Counted from the first letter of the stretch, positions 53,370 through 63,312 are shown. The stretch is DNA of 64,000 nucleotides from Kaistia dalseonensis (GCF_030814715.1 NZ_JAUSVO010000001.1:1240001-1304000); one strand, 5' to 3'. Notes: a model not told the origin generated them from the sequence alone. Translations and numbers: made by a program.

Positions 53370-54755
53370 TCAGATTCCCGCGACGGCGATCTTCCGCGTC
53401 TCGCCATGCCGGCTCGCCTTGAGCAGCTCGGCCACCAGGAAGGCGAGTTCCAGCGCCTGATCGGCATTGAGGCGCGGATCGCAATGGGTGTGGTAGCGAT
53501 CCGACAGATCCTCGTCGGTGATCGCCCGCGCGCCGCCGGTGCATTCCGTCACGTTCTTGCCGGTCATCTCGATGTGGATGCCGCCCGGATAGGTGCCCTC
53601 GGCCGCATGCACCTCGAAGAAGCTCTTCACTTCCTTCAGGATCAGCTCGAAGGGCCGCGTCTTGTAGCCGGTGATCGCCTTGATGGTGTTGCCGTGCATC
53701 GGATCGCACGACCAGACGACGGAGCGTCCTTCCCGCTCGACGGCGCGGATCAGCTGCGGCAGGTGATCGAACACCTTGTTGGCACCGAAGCGGCAGATCA
53801 GCGTCAGCCGGCCGGCCTCGTTCTCGGGATTGAGGATGTCGATGAGCTTCAGCAGGCCGTCGGCCGAGAGCGACGGACCGCATTTGAGGCCGATCGGGTT
53901 CTTCACGCCGCGCATATATTCGACATGGGCATGATCGGGCTGGCGCGTGCGATCGCCGATCCAGAGCATATGGCCGGACGTCGCATACCAGTCGCCGGAG
54001 GTGGAATCGACGCGCGTCATCGCCTGTTCGTAGCCGAGCAGCAGCGCCTCGTGCGAGGTGAAGAAATCGGTCGAGCGCAGCGAGGGCGCCGTGTCCGGAT
54101 CGATGCCGCAGGCGCGCATGAAGGCCATCGCCTCGGAGATGCGATCCGCGATCTCCTGGTAATGGTGGCCCTGCGGGCTGTCCTTGACGAAGCCGAGCAT
54201 CCACTGGTGGACATGCTCGAGATTGGCGTAGCCGCCCTGCGCGAAGGCGCGCAGCAGGTTGAGCGTCGCGGCGGACTGGCGATAGGAATCCTCGATCCGG
54301 CGCGGGTCGGGATTGCGCGATTCCGGCGTGAATTCGATGCCGTTGATGATGTCACCGCGATAGCTCGGCAGTTCGATGCCGTTCATCGCCTCCAGCGGCG
54401 CCGAACGGGGCTTCGCGAACTGGCCGGCAATACGGCCGACCTTCACCACGGGCATCTGGCCAGCGAAGGTCAGCACGACAGCCATCTGCAGGAAGACGCG
54501 GAAGAAATCGCGGATATTGTCGGGATGATGCTCGGCGAAGCTCTCGGCGCAATCGCCGCCCTGCAGCAGGAAGCTCTCGCCACGAGACACGGCGGCAAGG
54601 CCCTTCTTGAGCTTGCGCGCTTCGCCGGCGAAAACGAGCGGTGGATAGCTGGAAAGCCGTGCCTCGACTGCCGCCAGCGCGGCAGGATCGGCATAATCCG
54701 GCACCTGCTGGATCGGCATTGCGCGCCAGCTGTCAGGCTTCCAGGTCGTCGTCAT
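53370..54755 (-). CDS. class II 3-deoxy-7-phosphoheptulonate synthase
   Basis: 461-aa plant-type (AroAII) DAHP synthase, first enzyme of the shikimate pathway, joining PEP and erythrose 4-phosphate. Class II signatures include [48 protein letters not shown] and [15 protein letters not shown]. An in-frame GTG three codons upstream (54764) is an alternative start. No other aro genes are adjacent. A GFA gene follows by 3 bp. Confidence 0.95.
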   Translation of the reverse strand: MTTTWKPDSWRAMPIQQVPDYADPAALAAVEARLSSYPPLVFAGEARKLKKGLAAVSRGESFLLQGGDCAESFAEHHPDNIRDFFRVFLQMAVVLTFAGQMPVVKVGRIAGQFAKPRSAPLEAMNGIELPSYRGDIINGIEFTPESRNPDPRRIEDSYRQSAATLNLLRAFAQGGYANLEHVHQWMLGFVKDSPQGHHYQEIADRISEAMAFMRACGIDPDTAPSLRSTDFFTSHEALLLGYEQAMTRVDSTSGDWYATSGHMLWIGDRTRQPDHAHVEYMRGVKNPIGLKCGPSLSADGLLKLIDILNPENEAGRLTLICRFGANKVFDHLPQLIRAVEREGRSVVWSCDPMHGNTIKAITGYKTRPFELILKEVKSFFEVHAAEGTYPGGIHIEMTGKNVTECTGGARAITDEDLSDRYHTHCDPRLNADQALELAFLVAELLKASRHGETRKIAVAGI

Positions 54756-54901
54756 GGCCGTCACTCCACACCCTGCCCTGTCTTCAGGCCTTGCAGATCA
54801 ACAGCTGCCAGAGCCTTTGCGGGCTTCGAAAAGGTGGCGCCTTATACACGCGCGGACATGCCGACGCCACCTGAAACGGCCCGCTGGCGTGGTCGCGCCC
54901 C

Positions 54902-55798
54902 TCAGGCCGGATCGGCGAGGCTCGCCCAGAGATGGGCCGTCGCGAGGCTGCGATGCGGCGCGAACGGACGCATCGCGATCTCCTGCTGCTTGGCGTCTGG
55001 CCGATCGGGGAGCGCGAGCAGGCGTTGCAGCGCGGTCGCAAGACCGGAATCGCCGATCGGCGCGACATCGGGCAGGCCGAGCCCGCGCAGCATGATGTAG
55101 CGCGCCGTCCAGGGGCCGACGCCGCGAATGGCACAGAGCGCGGCTTCGGCCTCCACCGGGCTTGCTGTGGCGAGATGGTCGAGCAACAGGTCTCCGGCTG
55201 CGATCAGCCCGGCCATTCCGACCAGATAGCTCGCCTTGGATCGCGAGAACCGCATCGCCGTCAGCACGGCCGGATCGAGCGCCGCAACCTCGGCCGGGCC
55301 CGGATGAGCGCGCAGCCCGCTCGCGCCCACGACCGGTCCGAGATGTTCGATCAGGGCACGGCGCAGCGCGGCGGCGAAGGAGAGATTGATCTGCTGCCCG
55401 ATCACCGCCCAGCAGACCGCCTCCCAGCTATTGGCGGTCAGCGGAATGCGCAGGCCCGATCGGCCGCCGATCAGCCGCGCCGCGCCCGACATCGCCTCAA
55501 AGGCGAGCGGATCGCTCTTGAGACCGAGCATGCGCGCGACGATGCGCTCCAGCGTCTGCCGCCCGGCTTCGGAAACGGGCCCTTCGATACGGTAGCGCGC
55601 ACGGGAAAGAGACGAATCCTCGGCCTGCCCAAGGTCGACCTCGACGAGGCGCGGACCGCCTTCGAGCCATACCGGCTTGGCGATGGTGGCGCCGGTCACT
55701 CGCTCGCTGACGCTGAGCGCGTCCCGCCCATGATAGGCGAGGATGGGGCCCGCTCTGTATCCGGGCGGAAGCGCGAGCGTAAACTCGACGCCGCTCAT
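54902..55798 (-). CDS. DNA-3-methyladenine glycosylase, AlkA family
   Basis: 298-aa base-excision DNA glycosylase removing alkylated bases. The HhH-GPD domain contains GVGPWTARYIMLRGLGLPDVAP and the catalytic aspartate probably in IGDSGLATALQR; the N-terminal AlkA-N beta domain (about residues 1-115) is present. It overlaps the stand-alone Ada zinc-domain gene by ATGA, so both act in alkylation damage repair. Many bacteria fuse the two functions with an AraC helix-turn-helix between; here that part is missing. Confidence 0.92.
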   Translation of the reverse strand: MSGVEFTLALPPGYRAGPILAYHGRDALSVSERVTGATIAKPVWLEGGPRLVEVDLGQAEDSSLSRARYRIEGPVSEAGRQTLERIVARMLGLKSDPLAFEAMSGAARLIGGRSGLRIPLTANSWEAVCWAVIGQQINLSFAAALRRALIEHLGPVVGASGLRAHPGPAEVAALDPAVLTAMRFSRSKASYLVGMAGLIAAGDLLLDHLATASPVEAEAALCAIRGVGPWTARYIMLRGLGLPDVAPIGDSGLATALQRLLALPDRPDAKQQEIAMRPFAPHRSLATAHLWASLADPA

Positions 55799-56010
55799 GC
55801 CGACCGCGCCGCATCCGACATCGCCGGCGCATCAGGCCGGCACCGCTTGCAGGCGCGCAGGCCAGCCGCCTCGGCATCCGCCGCCGTGACGAAGAAGCGC
55901 GTGTTCTTTGGCAAAGGCGGCCGCGACGGACAGGCCGGCCGACAATAGATGCCGGTTGTCACGACACCGTAGAAGGCATGGCCGGCGGGAACAGGTTCAA
56001 TCGTGCTCAT
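55795..56010 (-). CDS. stand-alone Ada N-terminal zinc/methylphosphotriester-acceptor domain
   Basis: 71-aa protein that is only the Ada zinc domain, which takes methyl groups from DNA phosphotriesters onto a cysteine. The acceptor and zinc cysteines are present in TTGIYCRPACPSR and ACKRCRP, spaced as in Ada. There is no AraC helix-turn-helix, DNA-binding or methyltransferase (OGT) domain in this frame or next to it. The ATG at 56010 is the better start of two. Coupled to alkA by a 4-bp overlap. Confidence 0.88.
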   Translation of the reverse strand: MSTIEPVPAGHAFYGVVTTGIYCRPACPSRPPLPKNTRFFVTAADAEAAGLRACKRCRPDAPAMSDAARSA

Positions 56011-56358
56011 GGGCGCCATTCTCATCCCGCAGGCGCGCTTGGGCCACCCGTTTCCTGCACAGCCGATTTCGCCCGCCGCGCCTGTCCATGTTCAACACGT
56101 CGAGTGCCACGTTCAGTCTGCCTGCGCGGTCACGCTGACGGTGGAGTGCAGCGACATGCCGATTTCAAAGAGCAAACAGCCGCGCCAACGAAGACACGAG
56201 CATTGGCACGACAGTCGACCGTTCGAGTTCCACCTTCGTCAACCACACATTCGACGCGAGAACTGCTTGGACTCTCAGGCGACATCCTATACGACATCGC
56301 CCGTGGGAGTTGCCTTCAAGTGAAATCATCAAGCGGCTTGAATGGTTTGGAGCAGAAC
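56011..56358. other. intergenic region at the edge of the glycosyltransferase pair
   Basis: 348 bp between the Ada-domain start and the glycosyltransferase GTG. AT content is visibly higher than in surrounding genes. No credible gene or RNA was seen. Confidence 0.4.
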
Positions 56359-57507
56359 GTGAATATTGAACTAACGATCCTGATGCCGTGCTTGAACGAG
56401 GCAGAAACTCTTGCGATCTGCATCCGCAAAGCCAAAGCGTTTCTGGTCCAGACCGGGATAGCCGGAGAAGTGCTGATCGCCGATAATGGCTCGACAGATG
56501 GCTCCCGTGCAATCGCCGAGGCGGAAGGAGCACGCGTGATTCCCGTTGCAACGAAAGGCTATGGAGCGGCCTTGCGCGGCGGCATAAGCAGCGCAAGCGG
56601 CACCTTTGTCATTATGGGTGACGCAGACGATTCTTATGACTTCAGCAGCTTGATGCCCTTTGTCGAACGGTTGAGATCCGGCGCGGATATCGTCATGGGA
56701 AACCGCTTCCAAGGGGGTATCGCTCCTGGAGCTATGCCGTTTTTGCATCGCTATTTGGGGAACCCGGTCCTGAGTTGGATCGGCCGACTGTTCTTCAAGA
56801 TCAAGGTCGGCGACTTTCACTGCGGCCTGCGCGGCTTCAATCGAGAGAAGATCCGAGATCTGGAACTGCGCACAACGGGCATGGAATTCGCCAGCGAGAT
56901 GCTGGTCCGCGCCTCTCTCGAAGGCTACGAAATAGCCGAGGTGCCGACCACGCTGAAGAAGGACGGGCGATCACGCCCTCCCCATTTGCGCACATGGCGC
57001 GATGGCTGGCGCCACCTCACATTCCTGCTGATGTACAGCCCGAAGTGGCTCTTCATCTATCCAGGCCTGTTCCTGCTGGTCTTTGGCCTCGTCGCAGCTT
57101 TCGCGCTCCTGCCCGGCACGCTGCGCATTGATGACGTCAGTTTCGACGTTCACACCTTTATCGTCGCGTGTTTCTCTGTGCTGATCGGCATTCAGGCCCT
57201 GAGCTTTGCCGCCCTCGCGCACCGTTTTGCCGACAAGAACAAACTCATCCCGATTTCGGGACGTCACTCCCGGCTACTGGACTGGCTAACGCTCGAACGC
57301 GTTCTGATCGGTGGCGGCATTCTGTTCGTGTTGGGCGCGGGTGGAACAGGCTGGTGTGTGGCACAATGGGCGTCTGTCAGCTTTGGCCCACTTGTCTATG
57401 CCTCGCTCCTGCGCGTTCTGCTTCTTTCAGTGACGTCTATGGCGATCGGCCTGCAACTGGCGTTCACGGCATTCCTCTCGGCCATCATTGAAATTCCGAC
57501 GCGCTGA
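56359..57507 (+). CDS. GT2 glycosyltransferase with C-terminal membrane segments
   Basis: 382-aa membrane-anchored glycosyltransferase, family 2, probably a polyprenyl-phosphate sugar synthase (dolichol-phosphate mannose synthase-like). The GT-A domain starts LTILMPCLNEAETL, has EVLIADNGSTDGS and the DxD-type metal site in MGDADDSYDF, then a long amphipathic part and four to five membrane helices (about residues 220-370). The GTG at 56359 follows GGAG; a TTG at 56338 is also in frame. It faces the GT-C-like gene at 57562. Codon use and AT content differ from neighbours. Confidence 0.88.
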   Translation: MNIELTILMPCLNEAETLAICIRKAKAFLVQTGIAGEVLIADNGSTDGSRAIAEAEGARVIPVATKGYGAALRGGISSASGTFVIMGDADDSYDFSSLMPFVERLRSGADIVMGNRFQGGIAPGAMPFLHRYLGNPVLSWIGRLFFKIKVGDFHCGLRGFNREKIRDLELRTTGMEFASEMLVRASLEGYEIAEVPTTLKKDGRSRPPHLRTWRDGWRHLTFLLMYSPKWLFIYPGLFLLVFGLVAAFALLPGTLRIDDVSFDVHTFIVACFSVLIGIQALSFAALAHRFADKNKLIPISGRHSRLLDWLTLERVLIGGGILFVLGAGGTGWCVAQWASVSFGPLVYASLLRVLLLSVTSMAIGLQLAFTAFLSAIIEIPTR

Positions 57508-57561
57508 CATCGGACGATGCCTGACGCGCCTGACGCGTAAGCCCATCGTTTACGGCGGGCT

Positions 57562-59661
57562 CTACGCTGGGCGGGTCGGCACCGGAGGCCACAAAAGGCA
57601 CCAGATGGACACTACGGCGGTTATCAACGCGATATAGGAGGCAGGAGCGCAGTAGGTATAGGCTCTTGCAGCTGGAAACGAACTAACGTCGATCAGCGCC
57701 AGAATGACAATTCGGCCTGCGACCAGCGCCCAGCCCGCCGTCGCAAAAATGAGGACCGGTGACCACCGTCCGGTTAGCCAGGACAACAAGAATGCCAGGA
57801 ACCCAGCCCCCAAAAGCACAGGCACTGTCATCATGCCGAAATTTGACAGCATCGTTCTGATCTCGATCGCGGCTGAGAACGGCCAACCGGTGGTGGAATC
57901 ATGACGAAGAAAAATCGGCTCGGGCTGATCGACATTGTCGACCAGCCAAATTGCTGATCCGGCCTGAACGCTGCGAGCTCCGGCCCTCCGTTCAAGCTTC
58001 ATTGCAAGGCTCTCCAGCCCCGGCCTGACCGCGAACAGAGTGCAAACATCAGGACAGTCAAATGACATCGCAAAACGGCTGCGCGACGCCGCGGGACCGA
58101 AATGAGCGATGAGGTCGGGGCTGTCCTGACGCTCGACAGCTACCGGAATTACCCTGCCGGCCTGCGAAAGTGCAGCCCATACCGGCCAGTCTGAGCCACT
58201 TGTATCGAAGAACCACCCACTCAACTTGACGCGTCGATCGACTTTTGGCCCATCCGGCCCAAAGGGAGCCGGGGTGATGGGGTAGTTCAGGAACCCCCAA
58301 AATCGATAGAAGTCGTCGACGTCATTATCGGGGGAGATCGAGGCCGGCGAAGCAACGTCACCCGGCGCTTGAACGAAACTGACGGTTTGCACTGCGGCCA
58401 GGATCGACGCCGGCAGACCGACCTTCCACTGTTCGTCCGACATAGGTGGAAGATACCCGATGCCATCCTTGCGGCATGAAAGACGGCCATCCGCGCAAGC
58501 CTGCTTTAGCTCGGCGCCCAACTCAGCAAAAGCTAGCGAGGCATCGGACGGTGAGCCGTAGTGTCCGGACCACGCGACGGCCTGGCGTAGCGCCCACATG
58601 TAATAGCCGCCCGTTATCTCCCCGCAAGTGTGAGGAAAGTAGGTGCAGCCCAGCCTCTCCCAGCCATTTAAGACACCGCCTGGAGCGAGCAACTCTTCAA
58701 CGGTCCGATAAGATGGAACAACCGCGGCAATCTTCCTCCGCGCCTGCAGTGAGACAGGCACCAGAGGAATCCGCGGGCCCTCTTCGACCGACTGCAAGAT
58801 ACCCAGCGCCTCTTCGAACCTTCGTTCCTTGAAATCAACGCCGATGAAACTGTGATAGGCGATGGCGTTTGCAGTCATGAACAGCACGTGAACCAACCCA
58901 AACGACAGAACGGCCGCCGCAGCGCCCATCAAGATGCTTCGCCGAGCCCCCGGTCCGAATTCTCGGGTTTGGTTCGATCTAGCCTTGGGTGTAGTGCTGA
59001 ACGGCCCCCCTAAGCTCCAGTTCGACGGGCGATAAAGCACCGCTGCACCGAGGAAGAGCAGCAAAAGGCCCGGTGCGAACCAGATCCCCTCTTCACGTGA
59101 GAGCCAAGTCCAGCCAAGCAGGAGACCCGCGACAACGCCAAGCAACAATGCGTGCAGGGTCCGGCTCGGCGGCGCGAGGAACAGGACTGCGAAAATCGAG
59201 AATACTGCGACCGACTGCGACCAATAGATCTGGTCACGAAGAATTCTCGAAAAATCAGACAGATATGCAACCGGATTGATGATCAGGACAACGAAGAGCG
59301 CGCAGGCGACGTTCATCGATCTCGTTAATCTGAGCACAGCCCAGCAGGCGGCGGCGATGGCGAAAAGCTGGAATAGCGCTATCGTCAGTGGCAAGGGCAT
59401 CCCACTCAGGTGACTGAGCGCGAGGAACAGAGGATACCCAGGGCCCTTGGCAAGCGTGAGCTCGTTGTAAGGGCCAAGCCAATTGCCATTTGCGATATTC
59501 AATCCAAGGCGCAGAAACAACGCGTCGTCATGGATCGCGAAAGGCAGAATGATAAGGGGCAGATAGGCCGCCAGGAAAAGCTTGAGCGCGATGCCGACGA
59601 CGAAGATCAAAATGTGAACGGCTGTTGCACGCGCGCGCGATCCGTCGTCGATATTCAGCAC
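57562..59661 (-). CDS. GT-C-like polytopic membrane protein, possible glycosyltransferase
   Basis: 699-aa protein with about nine membrane helices in the N-terminal half and three or more at the C-terminus, separated by a large soluble region (about residues 270-590). The first periplasmic loop holds an acidic pair in IHDDALFLRLGLNI followed by LAKGPGYPLFLAL, as in GT-C enzymes using polyprenyl-phosphate sugars. The GT2 partner nearby could make that donor. No exact family was recognised. The start is GTG at 59661. Lower GC than neighbours suggests acquisition from elsewhere. Confidence 0.72.
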   Translation of the reverse strand: MLNIDDGSRARATAVHILIFVVGIALKLFLAAYLPLIILPFAIHDDALFLRLGLNIANGNWLGPYNELTLAKGPGYPLFLALSHLSGMPLPLTIALFQLFAIAAACWAVLRLTRSMNVACALFVVLIINPVAYLSDFSRILRDQIYWSQSVAVFSIFAVLFLAPPSRTLHALLLGVVAGLLLGWTWLSREEGIWFAPGLLLLFLGAAVLYRPSNWSLGGPFSTTPKARSNQTREFGPGARRSILMGAAAAVLSFGLVHVLFMTANAIAYHSFIGVDFKERRFEEALGILQSVEEGPRIPLVPVSLQARRKIAAVVPSYRTVEELLAPGGVLNGWERLGCTYFPHTCGEITGGYYMWALRQAVAWSGHYGSPSDASLAFAELGAELKQACADGRLSCRKDGIGYLPPMSDEQWKVGLPASILAAVQTVSFVQAPGDVASPASISPDNDVDDFYRFWGFLNYPITPAPFGPDGPKVDRRVKLSGWFFDTSGSDWPVWAALSQAGRVIPVAVERQDSPDLIAHFGPAASRSRFAMSFDCPDVCTLFAVRPGLESLAMKLERRAGARSVQAGSAIWLVDNVDQPEPIFLRHDSTTGWPFSAAIEIRTMLSNFGMMTVPVLLGAGFLAFLLSWLTGRWSPVLIFATAGWALVAGRIVILALIDVSSFPAARAYTYCAPASYIALITAVVSIWCLLWPPVPTRPA

Positions 59662-59882
59662 CGTCTATCTATCCCTTTGCCATCGCCCAACAATGATAAC
59701 AACCAGTCGAATGCATCGGAAGTCGGAGCAAACATGTTCCGACTGGCCGCTATGAAGCACCACAAGCCAGGCGTGGCGGCAAGAATGTAGCCACAACGAT
59801 GTCAATGGTCCTGTCTCCCAAGCAGGCCTGGGTTCAAGGCCCATGTTCAGGCCGCATCGTCGAGCAAGCAAAGCCGCCTCGC

Positions 59883-61166
59883 TCAGGCGAACTTCCTCGC
59901 CGAAAGCCAGAGGCCGACGCCGACGCCCATCACGCAGAGAGCGGCGAGATAGTGCGCGTGCGCCATCGGGTCGACCTTGAGCGCCAGCGATACCAGGAGC
60001 GGGGTCAGGCCGCCGAAGATCGCGTAGGCGATGTTGTAGGCGAAGGAGACGCCGGTGAAGCGCACCGCCGGCGGGAACGCTTTGACGAGCACATAGGGCA
60101 CCGCGCCGATGACGCCGACCGAGAAGCCGGCCAGCGCATAGAGCGGGAAAAGCAGCGACGCGTCGGTGCGGATCAGATTGTAGAAGAGATAGGTCGAGGC
60201 ACCGAGGAAGAGGCTGCCGAAGGTCAGGAAGCGGCCGGGCCCGACCTTGTCGACCAGGTAGCCGGAGAGAATGCAGCCGAACGACAGGAACAAAGTCGCG
60301 ATCGAATTGCCGGCCAGCGCCTGCTTCGGCGGGATCTGATAGAGCGTCTGCAGCAGGGTCGGCGTCATCAGGATGGTCACGACGATGCCGGCCGAGAGCA
60401 GCCAGGTCAGAAGCATCGAGATGACCGTCGCGCTCCTGTGATCGCGGATGACGGTCTTCAGCGGCAGTTCCGAGGCGAGCGCCTGGCGCTGCTGCATTTC
60501 CTTGAAGATCGGCGTTTCCTGCAGCCATTGGCGCAGATAGACCGCCACGAGGCCGAATATGCCGCCGAGCAGGAACGGGAAGCGCCATGCATAGGCGAGG
60601 ATATCGTCAGGCGTATAGAGCCAGTTGAGCCCGGTGGCGACGAGCGAGCCGAGCAGGATGCCGGCCGTCAGGCCCGAGGTCAGGATGCCGCAGGCGAAGC
60701 CGATGCGGTTCTCAGGCACATGCTCGGCGACGAAGGTCCATGCGCCGGGCACCTCGCCACCGATCGCCGCGCCCTGGAGCAGGCGCATGACCAGCAGCAG
60801 CACGGGGGCGGCAATGCCGATCGTCGCATAGGTCGGGAGTGCCGCTATGCCGAGTGTCGACAGCGCCATCAGGAAGATGGAGAGCGCGAACATGCGCTTG
60901 CGGCCCAGCTTGTCGCCAAAATGGGCGAGCACGATGCCGCCGATCGGGCGCGCCAGATAGCCGGCGGCGAAAATGCCGAAAACCTGCAATTGCTGCACCC
61001 AGACCGGGATTTCCGGTGGGAAGAACAAATGTCCGATCGGAGCGACGAAATAGACGAAGATGATGAAATCGTAGAACTCGAGCGCGCCACCGAGGGCGGA
61101 AAGGCCGAGTGTCTTGTAGTCGTCGCCGGCGAGCAGGCGATGACGGGGAGCAGCAATAGCGGACAT
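59883..61166 (-). CDS. MFS transporter, metabolite:H+ symporter (MHS) family
   Basis: 427-aa major facilitator of the MHS group (ProP, ShiA, KgtP relatives) that imports organic acids or zwitterions with protons. Seen: the GGALEFYDFIIFVYFVAPIGHLFFP helix 1 region and FGDKLGRKRMFALSIFLM (loop 2-3) with RLLQGAAIGGEVPGAW. The ATG at 61166 avoids a basic N-terminal extension. The 134-bp upstream gap holds a Fur-like inverted repeat. Substrate unknown. Confidence 0.92.
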   Translation of the reverse strand: MSAIAAPRHRLLAGDDYKTLGLSALGGALEFYDFIIFVYFVAPIGHLFFPPEIPVWVQQLQVFGIFAAGYLARPIGGIVLAHFGDKLGRKRMFALSIFLMALSTLGIAALPTYATIGIAAPVLLLVMRLLQGAAIGGEVPGAWTFVAEHVPENRIGFACGILTSGLTAGILLGSLVATGLNWLYTPDDILAYAWRFPFLLGGIFGLVAVYLRQWLQETPIFKEMQQRQALASELPLKTVIRDHRSATVISMLLTWLLSAGIVVTILMTPTLLQTLYQIPPKQALAGNSIATLFLSFGCILSGYLVDKVGPGRFLTFGSLFLGASTYLFYNLIRTDASLLFPLYALAGFSVGVIGAVPYVLVKAFPPAVRFTGVSFAYNIAYAIFGGLTPLLVSLALKVDPMAHAHYLAALCVMGVGVGLWLSARKFA

Positions 61167-61214
61167 GATCTGAACTCTGGGCCGGTCGGATGACGCCCGG
61201 CGCACTCTTGATTG

Positions 61215-61229
61215 TGAGAATGCGTCTCA
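61215..61229. promoter_or_regulatory. Fur/Irr-like inverted repeat before the MHS transporter
   Basis: TGAGAATGCGTCTCA has 5-bp arms TGAGA/TCTCA. It matches the alphaproteobacterial Fur-type pattern TGAGAATGATTCTCA at 13 of 15 positions. The nonamer ATGCGTCTC recurs at 61264-61272. It lies about 50 bp upstream of the transporter start. Confidence 0.45.
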
Positions 61230-61300
61230 ATGCCCCCGCCGGACGCCATTTTCAACAAGGAATATGCGTCTCGGCTTATTGCTTTGGTCGGGGGCCGCGT

Positions 61301-62671
61301 TCAGCGGCGATGCCGGATCGTCGGCTCGCGCATGGTGACCAGTTCCTCGGCGACGGTCGGATGCAGCGCCATGGCCGAATCGAAATCCGCCTTGGTCGCG
61401 CGCATCTTGAGCGGGATCGCCACGATCTGCGTGATCTCGGCCGCGTCCACGCCGAGGATGTGGCAACCGAGCACGCGGTCGGTCTCGGCATCGACGATCA
61501 GCTTCATCAGCATCTTCTCGTCGCGGCCGGTCAACGTGTGCTTCATCGGCCTGAAGGTGGCGCGATAGATGTCGACGGCGGCGAACTCCGCCAGCGCCTC
61601 GGCCTCGGTGAGCCCGACCGAGCCGATCTCGGGCTGCGAGAATACGGCCTTCGGAATGCCGAGATGATCGACCGAAACACGCTTGCCGCCAAAGACGGTA
61701 TCGGCAAAGGCGTGACCCTCCCGGATCGCGACCGGGGTCAGGTTGACGCGATTGGTGACATCGCCGACGGCATAGATCGACGGCACGTTCGACTGCGAAT
61801 ATTCGTCCACGATGACGGCGCCGGCGCCATCCGTTGCAACGCCGGCATTTTCGAGCCCGATGCCACGCGTATTGGGCTGCCGTCCCGTCGCGATCATCAC
61901 CTCGCCGGCGGGCAGTGCGAGCCCGCCCTTCGTCCGTGCAACGAGGCCGTCCGCGCTCTTCTCGATACCCACAAGTTCATCGCCGAGGATGACGCGCACG
62001 CCCTTCTTCTCGATCTCGTCCTTCAGCATGTGGCGAAGATCAGCATCGAAGCCGCGCAGCAGCGCATCGCCACGATGTATCAGGGTCGTCTCGACGCCCA
62101 GCCCGTTGAAGATGCCGGCGAACTCGACGGCGATGAAGCCACCGCCCACGACGACGATCTGCTTGGGCAGACGCGGCAGATGAAACGCCTCGTTCGAGCT
62201 GATCGCCAGTTCGCGCCCCGGCAGATCGGGATCGATATAGGGCGCGGCGCCGGTCGCAACGAGAATGTACTTCGCCGTCACCACCCGACCATCGGCGAGG
62301 CGGACGGTGTGCGGATCCTCGATGGTCGCGCGCATCGCGACCAACGTCGCGCCGGAGCGCTCGAGATTGCGGATATAGATGCCGTTCAGCCGGTCGATCT
62401 CGCGATCCTTGTGCGCCAGCAGGGTCGGCCAGTCGAACTGCGTCTCGCCGACGGTCCAGCCGAAGCCGACCGCGTCCTCGAATTCCTCGGTGAAGCGCGA
62501 GGCATAGACGAACAGCTTCTTGGGCACGCAGCCGCGGATCACGCAGGTGCCGCCGACGCGATACTCTTCCGCCACCATCACGCGGGCGCCATGGCTCGCG
62601 GCAATGCGGCCAGCGCGCACGCCGCCGGAGCCCGCCCCGATGACGAAGAGATCGACGTCGAATTCAGTCAT
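61301..62671 (-). CDS. gor: glutathione-disulfide reductase
   Basis: 456-aa FAD flavoenzyme that reduces oxidised glutathione with NADPH. The FAD fingerprint DLFVIGAGSGGVRAGRIAA, redox disulfide GGTCVIRGCVPKKL, NADPH-binding IVVVGGGFIAVEFAGIF and the C-terminal dimer segment with the catalytic His in AMALHPTVAEELVT are all present. The ATG at 62671 gives a normal length. It follows the DUF2059 gene on the same strand. Confidence 0.95.
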   Translation of the reverse strand: MTEFDVDLFVIGAGSGGVRAGRIAASHGARVMVAEEYRVGGTCVIRGCVPKKLFVYASRFTEEFEDAVGFGWTVGETQFDWPTLLAHKDREIDRLNGIYIRNLERSGATLVAMRATIEDPHTVRLADGRVVTAKYILVATGAAPYIDPDLPGRELAISSNEAFHLPRLPKQIVVVGGGFIAVEFAGIFNGLGVETTLIHRGDALLRGFDADLRHMLKDEIEKKGVRVILGDELVGIEKSADGLVARTKGGLALPAGEVMIATGRQPNTRGIGLENAGVATDGAGAVIVDEYSQSNVPSIYAVGDVTNRVNLTPVAIREGHAFADTVFGGKRVSVDHLGIPKAVFSQPEIGSVGLTEAEALAEFAAVDIYRATFRPMKHTLTGRDEKMLMKLIVDAETDRVLGCHILGVDAAEITQIVAIPLKMRATKADFDSAMALHPTVAEELVTMREPTIRHRR

Positions 62672-62777
62672 GACAATCCGCTCACAGCAAAATGGCCGAT
62701 CCCGAGCGAACCGGCCATCGCGTCTATGTCGTTGTTTTATCGGGTTTCCGCAAGCCGCTCCGCGATGCGCGAGCGGC

Positions 62778-63284
62778 CTAGAACTCGATTCCCTTCTTCT
62801 TCAGCTCTTCGCGCGACTTCTCGTAGAGTTCCTCGCCGACACGATCGGACCAGCCCTTCACGGATTGCAGCGTTTCGCCGACGACCTTCGGGCCGATATC
62901 GGCGAGCTTGGAGCCGGCCGGGCTCTTGTAGAAGGTCGCGATCGCGTTCAACTCGTCCTCGGTGAAGTATTTCGCCCAGATCCGCGCGACGTCATTGTCG
63001 AGATCCTTGCGGCGCGACACCAGCTCCAGCGCCTCGGCATCGACGACCTGCGAGATGGCCTGATGCTGGTCGGGGCGCATCCGGATGAGCTTGTTCTGGG
63101 TCTGCTGCGACAGGAGCGGCAACAGGTTGTCGAAACCGCGCGAGGTCTTGGCGGCGACCACCGCATCGAGTGCGGCCGCCAGATGCGCCTCGGTGATCTC
63201 CTGCGCCCTGGCGACGCCGGCGATGCCGATCGCCAGGCCCACGGCCAGCGCGACAGCGCGGATGGAGGAGCGGATGAATGTCAT
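62778..63284 (-). CDS. DUF2059 secreted protein
   Basis: 168-aa exported protein with a signal peptide (MTFIRSSIRAVALAVGLAIG, cleavage after ARA near residue 27). The body is the DUF2059 helical domain, with the conserved WAKYFTEDELNAIATFYKSPAG segment. Function unknown. Located between rpiA and gor on one strand, often conserved together with them. Confidence 0.88.
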   Translation of the reverse strand: MTFIRSSIRAVALAVGLAIGIAGVARAQEITEAHLAAALDAVVAAKTSRGFDNLLPLLSQQTQNKLIRMRPDQHQAISQVVDAEALELVSRRKDLDNDVARIWAKYFTEDELNAIATFYKSPAGSKLADIGPKVVGETLQSVKGWSDRVGEELYEKSREELKKKGIEF

Positions 63285-63312
63285 GAACGGACTCCCAATG
63301 GGCGAATGACGT

